A stretch of DNA of 41,431 nt from Halostreptopolyspora alba (lineage in GTDB: Bacteria; Actinomycetota; Actinomycetes; Streptosporangiales; Streptosporangiaceae): the NCBI GenBank assembly GCA_003725585.1, contig RJMB01000033.1, positions 1-41,431 on the forward strand, given 5' to 3'. A program made the translations under genes and the position numbers. Below, piece after piece: positions 36,401 through 41,431 of this stretch. Below the pieces are notes generated by a model. That model did not search any database and was not told the DNA's origin. It saw nothing but the letters and a program-made list of their open reading frames with translations. The number at the start of each line of letters is the position of its first letter. The stretch's first letter is position 1.

Positions 36401-36671
36401 ACTCGACGTTGGCGCGGGGAAGATCGAGGGCGGCCCGAACCGCGTCGCCGTACCCGGTGCGTCGCGGAAGCTCGGTTATGGCCTCCGAGGAGATGTACTC
36501 GGCGAGGATGTCGCCGCTCCGGTCCCGGCTGCCCGTGTCGGCCCCCACGACACGCTGCACCGGCCGTGACTGCCCGCGCACGGCCTCCAGCGTCTCCGGG
36601 AGCCAGCGAGCGCCGTCGTGGGTGACGACGACCGCCGTAACGATGTGACGGGCGGGGTCCACAGGTAGCAC
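33456..36671 (-). CDS. Large membrane glycosyltransferase, GT2 family
   Basis: The 1071-residue protein joins an N-terminal GT-A glycosyltransferase domain (about 8-330) to a long polytopic region (about 390-1030). The GT domain has VTAVVVTHDGARWLPETL, the metal-site WLVHDDCTPD (His-Asp-Asp 106-108) and GGFDKRLPLFRDDIDFCWRA. The C-terminal part has a dozen or more membrane segments and a large extracytoplasmic insertion (about 780-990). It ends with a strongly basic tail rich in Arg, Gly and Lys. Homologues adjoin DUF5719 and whiB in other actinobacteria; acceptor and sugar are unknown. The start is a GTG at 36671, with a second in-frame GTG nine bases on and no clear ribosome site. Confidence 0.9.
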   Translation of the reverse strand: MLPVDPARHIVTAVVVTHDGARWLPETLEAVRGQSRPVQRVVGADTGSRDRSGDILAEYISSEAITELPRRTGYGDAVRAALDLPRANVEFPGAASDATEWIWLVHDDCTPDPDALQHLLEAADDDPHAAVLGPKLRDWFDRRLLIEVGVTIDGAGRRETGLESREFDHGQHDGTRKVLSVSSAGMLVRRDVWDALGGFDKRLPLFRDDIDFCWRAGGAGHRVLIVTDAVAYHAEAAARRRRHISATSDHPRRIDRRHALFVLLVNLPFGGMVGALLRNSFASALRVLTYAIVKQPANAFDEAAAITTVYLTPLRLMTGRFRRRRHRRRTYSAIRPFMARGVALRQFTDAVSNIVSGAPAADTAGRHQAVTTPPPTEDEDPLRDDQSLVVRVLSRPGVLLVLALTVVALIAERSLLIGDRLAGGALPPVIGGASDLWSVYLASWHDIGVGTGAAAPPYVGLLALLSTITLGKPWLAVTIILVGCVPLAGLAAYQLAKRVLHYGPAQIWMAGSYALLPMATGAVAQGRVGTALVHAMLPVLGLLVLRILTLPPRRSRRAAWTLALLLSIAAAFVPLVWLLALVVGVLVAVAFGHVGRRLYVSIGLVLLAPLVLLLPWSLSLFAHPSMWLLEAGLHQPGDTPASAAQLLMLSPGGPGTPPIWVTAGFVVAALCALLLLRRRMLVSIGWSIALFGMLVAIVIGHMAVAPPYGGPTAPAWPGVALAFAATALLLSAATAAQSFGLMVRLGGMRRMFALAVAALALTTPVSAAAVWMWNGTQGPLDGDAGSAIPGYLGALSDDGSGVRTLVIDQERDDSVTYSVLRGREPRIGEEQVPAEEPAREVLGRAVAGLVGGANADETEVLARFGIGYVLLPYPDIGDDADLTMVDTMDGTPGMARLMLSSDFALWRLDEDTGRLRVVDSDGTTTVLRDTDESDDTVRVPPGSGSRTLLLAEPSDGDWRATLDGDELESAEAEAGLQAFELPATGGDLELSRTGLTRQAWLLTQTALLVVAVVLALPGMRTEDDIREEEAQPAPRPRNPIGGRGSRRHAKGTRRETRGHRGRRGRRKGGSS

Positions 36672-36824
36672 GGCTGGGTGATCGCTCTCGAGGGTTCGAG
36701 TTCGGGACTCAGGTGTGGGTTTCGGTCGGACAGTATCGGCTGATCACGATACGCGACGCCGCGGACCGCCCGCGCCGGGTCCGGCACGGTGTGCCGGTCA
36801 CCCCGACCCTACCCGCGAAAACAC

Positions 36825-36854
36825 GTGTGCCCTGGACATATGTCCAGGGCACAC
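36825..36854 (-). terminator. whiB: Intrinsic terminator of whiB (perfect 30-bp palindrome)
   Basis: GTGTGCCCTGGACAT (36825-36839) and its exact reverse complement (36840-36854) form a spacer-free palindrome 17 bases after the whiB stop. Read on the minus strand it is followed by GTGTTTTCGC, a short U-run in RNA, so this is a convincing intrinsic terminator. The glycosyltransferase gene begins some 150 bases further on and would need its own promoter in that gap. Confidence 0.8.
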
Positions 36855-36871
36855 ACCTTACGTCGATCCGG

Positions 36872-37159
36872 TTAGATCACGTCGGACCAAAAATCGAAAT
36901 CCTGTCCGGCGGTTTTCTTCAGCCGCCGCCGTTCACGCTCGGAGAGTCCCCCCCAGATACCGAAGCGTTCGTCGTGCTCCAGCGCATATTCCAGGCACTC
37001 CGCCCGTACCTCACATGACTGGCAGACCTTCTTCGCCTCGCGTGTCGAGCCGCCCTTCTCGGGGAAGAACGCCTCGGGATCGGTCTGCGCGCACAGAGCA
37101 CGTTCCTGCCAGCCCAGATCTTCGTCTGCGCCGTGCGCCAGCGGGATGACCTCGCTCAT
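36872..37159 (-). CDS. whiB: WhiB-family iron-sulfur transcriptional regulator
   Basis: The 95-residue product is a Wbl protein with four [4Fe-4S] cysteines (Cys23, Cys46, Cys49, Cys55), the GIWGG turn (67-71) and a basic C-terminal stretch SERERRRLKK. Position between the GT2/DUF5719 genes and cofD, and the sequence LGWQERALCAQTDPEAFFPEKGG, indicate the orthologue of Streptomyces WhiB and mycobacterial WhiB2/WhmD, essential for sporulation septation or division. ATG at 37159 has AGGAGG at five bases; a GTG two codons upstream is overlapped by that site and was rejected. Promoter, leader hairpin and terminator are all visible. Confidence 0.96.
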   Translation of the reverse strand: MSEVIPLAHGADEDLGWQERALCAQTDPEAFFPEKGGSTREAKKVCQSCEVRAECLEYALEHDERFGIWGGLSERERRRLKKTAGQDFDFWSDVI

Positions 37160-37187
37160 GCGCACCTCCTATTGCCCCCCTCGATGT

Positions 37188-37214
37188 ACCCTCCCATTCG
37201 ACCCCCGGGAGGGT
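37188..37214 (-). promoter_or_regulatory. whiB: Hairpin in the whiB leader
   Basis: ACCCTCCC (37188-37195) pairs exactly with GGGAGGGT (37207-37214) across an 11-base loop. With the promoter at 37231-37260 it would lie near the 5' end of a leader of about 65 nt, upstream of AGGAGG. It may stabilise the message or modulate translation; no known riboswitch resembles it. Confidence 0.45.
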
Positions 37215-37230
37215 GGAAACACACCTTGAA

Positions 37231-37260
37231 ATTACACGTGCGTTGCTCACTACACGTCAA
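37231..37260 (-). promoter_or_regulatory. whiB: Housekeeping-type promoter of whiB
   Basis: On the minus strand TTGACG (complement of 37255-37260) is followed after 18 bases by TGTAAT (complement of 37231-37236), five of six matches to each consensus hexamer. Transcription would start near 37224, about 65 bases before the ATG. This is the best promoter match in the window. Confidence 0.65.
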
Positions 37261-37265
37261 GCACG

Positions 37266-37346
37266 TGGCGTGGTAATCAACTGAATATCATGTAACGAAC
37301 CATCGGCGTTGGTCCGTTCATGCCCATTCAGCGGAATACCACGCCA
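37266..37346. repeat. Nested inverted repeats upstream of the whiB promoter
   Basis: TGGCGTGGTA (37266-37275) and TACCACGCCA (37337-37346) are exact reverse complements. They enclose AACGAACCA (37294-37302) and TGGTCCGTT (37310-37318), which pair with one mismatch. The structure fills the space between the 3' end of the Q-rich gene and the whiB promoter. It could end the upstream transcript or bind a developmental regulator of whiB. Confidence 0.5.
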
Positions 37347-37378
37347 TTTCGTGTGGATCAAGAGGGCATATAGCAGGT

Positions 37379-38842
37379 TCAGCGACGGTCGTCGTCGCGG
37401 TACCAGGGGTACTGTTCCCCGACCTCTCCCTGTCCTTGCTGGTCAGCGGGGTGATTCTCGCCATACGCGGCACCGGTTCCGTACTGCGCGTACCCCTGGT
37501 CAGCGTGGTGCGGGTCGTGCGCCTGCTGCCCTTCGGAGCCGAAGAACTGGTCCATGGGCGTGTCGTGCCGCTCGCCCCCTTGGTCAGCGGGCTGCTGGTA
37601 CCAGCCGTACTGGATGGCGTCCTGCGCGGCCTGTTCCCCCGGCTGCTGCGTGGGATCCACACCGGGGGTGTCGGCGTAGCCCTGCGGCGCGTACGCGCCG
37701 GGGTCGTACGCGCCACCGTAGGCCGCCTGCCCACCGGTGCCGTACGCGGGGTACCCCCCCATTCCGTAGGCCGCCTGCCCGCCGGTGCCGTAGCCCAGCT
37801 GGTCGCCCGCCCCGTAGGCCGGCTGCCCGCCCGTTCCGTATGCCTGGTAGGGCGCGTAGGCGTCGTATCCCGCCGGCTGGCCACCACTCGTGTAGCCCGG
37901 TTGGCCCGCGTAGGGCATCTGCTGCTCCGCGGACCACCCCTGGCCGTACGCCTGCTGGTTCGGGTCGTAGCCCTGCTGCTGGTACTGCCAGTCCTGCTGC
38001 TGGTACTGCCAGTCCTGTCCGTAGGCTGGCTGGCCACCACTGGGCTGGGCGTAGCCCTCCGCCTGCTGGGGCCAGTTCAGCCCGTACGCGGACTGGTTGG
38101 GGTCGGCGTATCCCTGCTGGCCGGGATCGGCGTAGCCCTGCTGGTAGGACTGATCGCCGTAGGCGGCGTAGCCCTGGTACGGGTCGTAGCCCTGCTGCTG
38201 GTACTGCCAGTCCTGCTGCTGGAAGCTCTGCTGACCGCCCGTCTGCGCGGCGAAACCCTGCGACATCTGCGGGTCGTAGCCCTGCTGGGCGAAACCCTGC
38301 GACATCTGGGGGTCGAACGCCTGCTGGGCACCGGTCTGCGGGGCGAAACCCTGCTGGTAGCCGGGCTGCCCCATCGCGGGTGCGGGGGCGGCGCGCGGCA
38401 CCAGGTTCTCGTCACCGAATATCTTGATCAGGAATATCCCAGCGAAGACGAGGATGGCCAGGTAACTGGCGGTCTCGAAGAACTTGGCGAACCCGTACCC
38501 CATCGCGTCGATGTCACCCGCGGCGACGAAGCCCGTGATCAGCGCGATGACACCCATGAGCGCCGCGATCCCGGCGAGGATGAGCGAGGTCAGCACGACA
38601 GGGAAGGCGGCGGTCCTCCGCGGGCCGGTCACGACGAGGAACACCGCGGCGAGGAGCAGCGCCACGGTGACCGGGCCGAAGAACGACGAGGCGCCCATTT
38701 CGCTGATGTTGCGGGCGGGACTGGTGTAATCCCCATCAGCTCCGAAGATGTAGATGAGGCCCCCGAGCATCTGCGCACCCACAGCGCCAAGCAGCGCCCA
38801 GGCGGCAGGTACCCGCAAGCTCTGAATTCCTTGGTTGTTCAA
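37379..38842 (-). CDS. Four-TM membrane protein with Q/G/Y-rich prion-like tail
   Basis: The 487-residue product has four membrane segments (about 13-33, 50-72, 78-105 and 120-142), then a tail of some 340 residues dominated by Gln, Gly, Tyr, Ala, Asp and Pro. Repeats include YQQQGYDP, QDWQYQQ, QGYADP and YGTGGQAAYG; the tail has almost no Lys, Leu or Ile. The architecture resembles the mycobacterial 34-kDa antigenic protein Rv0954 (DUF5336), linked to the division site, but homology is inferred from layout only. A TTG at 38842, eight bases after GGAGGGG, is the likely start; the open frame upstream to 38959 is not membrane-protein-like and lacks a better site. The tail is probably cytoplasmic. 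Confidence 0.8.
   Translation of the reverse strand: MNNQGIQSLRVPAAWALLGAVGAQMLGGLIYIFGADGDYTSPARNISEMGASSFFGPVTVALLLAAVFLVVTGPRRTAAFPVVLTSLILAGIAALMGVIALITGFVAAGDIDAMGYGFAKFFETASYLAILVFAGIFLIKIFGDENLVPRAAPAPAMGQPGYQQGFAPQTGAQQAFDPQMSQGFAQQGYDPQMSQGFAAQTGGQQSFQQQDWQYQQQGYDPYQGYAAYGDQSYQQGYADPGQQGYADPNQSAYGLNWPQQAEGYAQPSGGQPAYGQDWQYQQQDWQYQQQGYDPNQQAYGQGWSAEQQMPYAGQPGYTSGGQPAGYDAYAPYQAYGTGGQPAYGAGDQLGYGTGGQAAYGMGGYPAYGTGGQAAYGGAYDPGAYAPQGYADTPGVDPTQQPGEQAAQDAIQYGWYQQPADQGGERHDTPMDQFFGSEGQQAHDPHHADQGYAQYGTGAAYGENHPADQQGQGEVGEQYPWYRDDDRR
37962..38222 (-). repeat. Direct repeats within the Q-rich tail coding sequence
   Basis: A 42-bp sequence is repeated exactly at 37962-38003 and 38181-38222, 219 bp apart and in frame. 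Inside and beside the first copy, a 21-bp unit is tandemly duplicated (37975-37995 and 37996-38016), encoding two QDWQYQQ units. Exact nucleotide identity, not just protein similarity, points to recent duplication or gene conversion. Confidence 0.75.
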
Positions 38843-39070
38843 GAGAGGTTCCCCTCCGCTGCTTCGCTGTCGCGTCGGTGGAAGCTTTGCATATCGTTGG
38901 CGCCCGGAGTGAATCGGCTGGCGCAGCCCGGACACGCTCCGGGAGGGCTGTTCCGCCACTCGGGCGTGTCACCCCGCCACCATCGCCGCGCCGGGCAGGG
39001 TGTCCGAGAGCGTCCCGTCGCCGCGACCGGCGCGGGACATACATGACGCCAGCCTGCCAGACTTGGGCTC
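38843..39070. promoter_or_regulatory. Divergent control region between the Q-rich gene and cofD
   Basis: This gap carries promoters for both genes. On the plus strand CAGACT (39059-39064) ends six bases before the cofD ATG, and no ribosome site is visible, so cofD may be leaderless. An imperfect inverted repeat (TCCCGTCGCCG...CGGCGCGGGA) lies at about 39012-39037. On the minus side GGAGGGG precedes the TTG start of the Q-rich gene. Confidence 0.35.
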
Positions 39071-40042
39071 ATGCGGATAGTCGTACCGGCTGGTGGCATC
39101 GGAGGCGCGCGTTTCCTGCGCGGGCTGCGGGCGGTGCTCGCGGACAGAGCGGACAGCCACGGGAATGAGCCCAGTATCACGGTCATCGGTAACACCGGTG
39201 ACGACATCACCCTCTTCGGGCTACGGATCTGTCCGGATCTGGACACGGTCATGTACACCCTGGGAGGTGGAATCAACGAGTCCCAGGGGTGGGGCCGCGC
39301 CGACGAGACGTTCGTCGTCAAGGAGGAACTCCTCTCCTACGGGATGCAACCCACCTGGTTCGGCCTCGGTGACCGTGATGTCGCCACCCACATCGTCCGC
39401 TCCCAGATGATGGCGGCCGGCTACTCGCTGTCCGCCGTCACCGAGGCCCTGTGCGACCGGTGGCGGCCCGGCGTGCGCCTGCTCCCCATGACCGACGACC
39501 GGGTCGAGACGCACGTACTCGTCGAGGACGGGGAGGGCAGGAGGGCCATCCACTTCCAGGAGTGGTGGATCCGACACCGCGCGACCCTGTCGGCCTCCGA
39601 GATCGTCCTCGTGGGCGCGGAGGACGCCGAACCGGCCCCGGGGGTCCTGGAGGAGATCGCCGAGGCCGACGTGGTGCTGCTGCCGCCCTCGAACCCGGTG
39701 GTGAGCATCGGGTCCGTGCTGAACGTGCCGGGGATCCGCCAGGCGCTTCAGGACGCCACCGTCGTGGGGGTGTCGCCGATCATCGGTGGGACCGCGGTAC
39801 GCGGGATGGCCGACGCCTGCCTCGCGGCGATCAACGTGGAGTCCACCGCGCGGGCGGTCGCCGAACACTACGGCCCGGACCTGCTCGACGGGTGGCTGGT
39901 GGACGAGGCCGACGCCGACACCCAGGTCAAGGGCATCGATGTCAGGTCCCGGCCGTTGTACATGAGCGACGCGGACTCGACCGCGGCGATCGCGCGCGCC
40001 GCCCTCGACCTCGCCCTTGAGCTGAAGGGACGCCAGTCGTGA
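39071..40042 (+). CDS. cofD: 2-phospho-L-lactate (phosphoenolpyruvate-type) transferase CofD/FbiA
   Basis: CofD/FbiA transfers the phospho-lactyl or phosphoenolpyruvyl group from its guanosine diphosphate carrier to the deazaflavin Fo, giving (dehydro-)F420-0. The 323-residue product has the N-terminal nucleotide loop [45 protein letters not shown] and [13 protein letters not shown], all typical. The ATG at 39071 matches the family start (MRIVVPAGG). Its stop overlaps the cofE GTG as GTGA. Position after whiB matches M. tuberculosis fbiA (Rv3261) and Streptomyces. Confidence 0.96.
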   Translation: MRIVVPAGGIGGARFLRGLRAVLADRADSHGNEPSITVIGNTGDDITLFGLRICPDLDTVMYTLGGGINESQGWGRADETFVVKEELLSYGMQPTWFGLGDRDVATHIVRSQMMAAGYSLSAVTEALCDRWRPGVRLLPMTDDRVETHVLVEDGEGRRAIHFQEWWIRHRATLSASEIVLVGAEDAEPAPGVLEEIAEADVVLLPPSNPVVSIGSVLNVPGIRQALQDATVVGVSPIIGGTAVRGMADACLAAINVESTARAVAEHYGPDLLDGWLVDEADADTQVKGIDVRSRPLYMSDADSTAAIARAALDLALELKGRQS

Positions 40043-41364
40043 GTGCCGAGCTGACCATCCACGGACTGTCCGGCCTGCCCGAGATACGGCCGGGCGACGA
40101 CCTGGCGGAGCTGATCGCGGCCGCGAGCGATACGGCGGCGCGGGAGGCGCCCGACGGCGACGGAGGCCCCGCCGGGATACGCGACGGCGACATCCTCGTC
40201 GTCACCTCGAAAATCGTCAGCAAGGCCGAAGGGCGAATCCGACACTCCGACCGCGAGAGCGCGATCGACGAGGAGACCGCGCGTGTCGTCGCGCGCCGTG
40301 GTGACACGCGCATCGTGCAGACCCACACCGGCCTGGTCATGGCCGCCGCCGGCGTCGACTCCTCCAACGTGTCCTCCGGGAACGTGCTCCTGCTGCCCGA
40401 GGACCCGGACGCGTCGGCGCGCCGGCTGCGGGCGGGCCTGACCGCGCGGCTCGGTGTGGGGGCGGGGGTGATCATCACCGACACGTTCGGGCGCCCGTGG
40501 CGGATCGGCCAGACCGACGTCGCCATCGGCGCGGCGGGGGTCGCCCCGGTGGAGGACCTGCGTGGCACGGTCGACTCGCACGGCAATGTGATGGAGGTAA
40601 CTCTCAACGCCGTCGCCGACGAGATCGCGGCTGCGGGTGAGCTGGTCAAGGGGAAGGCCAGTGGTGTGCCCGTCGCGGTGGTGCGTGGTCTCGCCCACCG
40701 GGTGACCGAGGACGACGGTCCGGGCGCGAGCGCGCTGGTTCGCCCCGCCGACGAGGACCTGTTCCGGTACGGCTCACGCGACGTCGTCGCGGCGCGCCGG
40801 ACCATCCGCGAGTTCAGCGAGGAGCCCGTGGATCCGGGGGCCGTGCGGCGGGCGGTGTCGGCCGCGCTCACCGCCCCGGCTCCCCACCACACCACCCCGT
40901 GGCGGTTCGTGCTGGTGGAGTCGGCGGACACCCGCTCCCGGCTGCTGGCCGAAATGCGCCGGGTGTGGGTCGCGGACCTGCGCGGGGACGGGTTCTCCGA
41001 GGACGCCATCGCCAGGCGCACCCGCCGGGGTGACGTCCTGCGCAACGCCCCGTACCTCGTGGTGCCGTGCCTGGTGGCCGACGGGTCCCACCCCTACCCC
41101 GACGAACGCCGGTCGACCGCCGAACGCGCCATGTTCCTGGTGGCCATGGGGGCGGGGGTGCAGAACCTGCTGGTGGGGCTCGCGATGGAGGGGCTGGGCT
41201 CCGCCTGGGTGTCGTCCACGATGTTCTGCCCCGAGACCGTTCGGGACGTGCTCAAACTGCCTCCGGAGTGGGAGCCGATGGGAGCGGTCGCCGTGGGGCA
41301 CCCCGCCGCGCCGCCGCCCGACCGTCCGCCACGCGACCCCGAGAGCTTCGTGGAGGTGCGCTAA
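40039..41364 (+). CDS. fbiB: Coenzyme F420:L-glutamate ligase fused to nitroreductase (FbiB)
   Basis: This bifunctional enzyme adds the poly-gamma-glutamate tail to F420-0 and, through its C-terminal flavin domain, reduces dehydro-F420. The 441-residue product has an N-terminal CofE domain (1-240) with [31 protein letters not shown] and [17 protein letters not shown], and a C-terminal nitroreductase-like domain (255-440) with [25 protein letters not shown] and [12 protein letters not shown]. The GTG start overlaps the cofD stop, indicating translational coupling. The fusion is the normal actinobacterial arrangement (Rv3262). The gene is complete within the window. Confidence 0.96.
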   Translation: MSAELTIHGLSGLPEIRPGDDLAELIAAASDTAAREAPDGDGGPAGIRDGDILVVTSKIVSKAEGRIRHSDRESAIDEETARVVARRGDTRIVQTHTGLVMAAAGVDSSNVSSGNVLLLPEDPDASARRLRAGLTARLGVGAGVIITDTFGRPWRIGQTDVAIGAAGVAPVEDLRGTVDSHGNVMEVTLNAVADEIAAAGELVKGKASGVPVAVVRGLAHRVTEDDGPGASALVRPADEDLFRYGSRDVVAARRTIREFSEEPVDPGAVRRAVSAALTAPAPHHTTPWRFVLVESADTRSRLLAEMRRVWVADLRGDGFSEDAIARRTRRGDVLRNAPYLVVPCLVADGSHPYPDERRSTAERAMFLVAMGAGVQNLLVGLAMEGLGSAWVSSTMFCPETVRDVLKLPPEWEPMGAVAVGHPAAPPPDRPPRDPESFVEVR

Positions 41365-41431
41365 CCTCCGTTGACCCTTCTATGTCAATTGGTGGGGTGA
41401 GGCTTGGTGGTGGGAGGGTCCCACCCGGCCC
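41365..41431. other. End of window: small inverted repeats after fbiB
   Basis: TTGAC-N8-GTCAA lies at 41371-41388, and GGTGGGA-GGG-TCCCACC (41409-41425) forms a seven-pair hairpin that could terminate fbiB transcription. No gene start is visible before the window ends. Confidence 0.35.

Noticed and set aside
37436-39046. 536-codon plus-strand frame opposite the Q-rich gene
   Set aside because: It reflects the CTG/GTA-rich complement of the Gln/Tyr codons; the minus frame has TM helices, a ribosome site and meaningful repeats.
41371-41388. TTGAC-N8-GTCAA as a promoter or operator for the next gene
   Set aside because: No downstream gene is visible in the window, so the orientation and role cannot be judged.

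Overview
The window is high-GC actinomycete chromosome, with roughly 90% G/C at third codon positions, many GTG starts and several 4-base GTGA/ATGA stop-start overlaps. Gene order matches conserved blocks known from Streptomyces and Mycobacterium: hpf-comF-lpqB-mtrB-mtrA; DUF4129-DUF4350-moxR-DUF58-spoIIM-RDD; SIS isomerase-Trm112-manB-DUF3499-metallopeptidase-DUF5719-glycosyltransferase-whiB-cofD-cofE. The flavour (DUF58/SpoIIM cluster beside mtrAB, acidic surface insertions, fused CofE/nitroreductase) suggests Streptosporangiales, perhaps Nocardiopsaceae. That placement is an inference. I see no rRNA, tRNA, CRISPR array, insertion sequence or prophage.

Layout. 1-222: tandem GC-rich repeats behind hpf. 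225-6701 (minus): long-form ribosome hibernation factor, ComF-type phosphoribosyltransferase, and the MtrAB two-component system with its lipoprotein partner LpqB. 7191-11425 (plus): membrane protein, DUF4129, DUF4350 and MoxR ATPase. 11487-12029 (minus): a small Cys-cluster protein sitting inside the MoxR cluster. 12384-13736: DUF58. 14167-16645: a three-gene cassette (Flp-pilin-like 507-residue protein, lipoprotein, small membrane protein) lying between DUF58 and the SpoIIM/RDD pair (16655-18563). 18545-22599: two different S-adenosylhomocysteine hydrolases on the minus strand flanking a plus-strand SDR dehydrogenase, with a perfect 48-bp palindrome between the SDR and the second hydrolase. 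22739-26698: MerR regulator, acyltransferase-3/SGNH membrane protein and an unrecognised protein.

26766-31393 (minus) reads as one transcription unit in the order DUF3499, manB, Trm112-like, SIS isomerase, Ser/Thr kinase: mannose-phosphate metabolism feeding glycan and lipoglycan synthesis, ending in a kinase. 31507-31944 is a degenerate metallopeptidase. 32017-36671 (minus) is a large polytopic glycosyltransferase translationally coupled to a DUF5719 secreted protein, downstream of the developmental regulator WhiB, which has a clear promoter and terminator. 37379-38842 encodes a four-TM protein with a ~340-residue Q/G/Y-rich prion-like tail. 39071-41364 encodes CofD and a fused CofE/nitroreductase for coenzyme F420 synthesis.

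The common theme is envelope growth, development and stress: MtrAB-LpqB and WhiB control division and sporulation; MoxR/DUF58/SpoIIM/RDD is a membrane-associated module; manB, SIS, GT2 and DUF5719 supply cell-surface glycans. The best candidates for something undescribed are the pilin-like cassette at 14167-16645 and the low-complexity membrane protein at 37379-38842.
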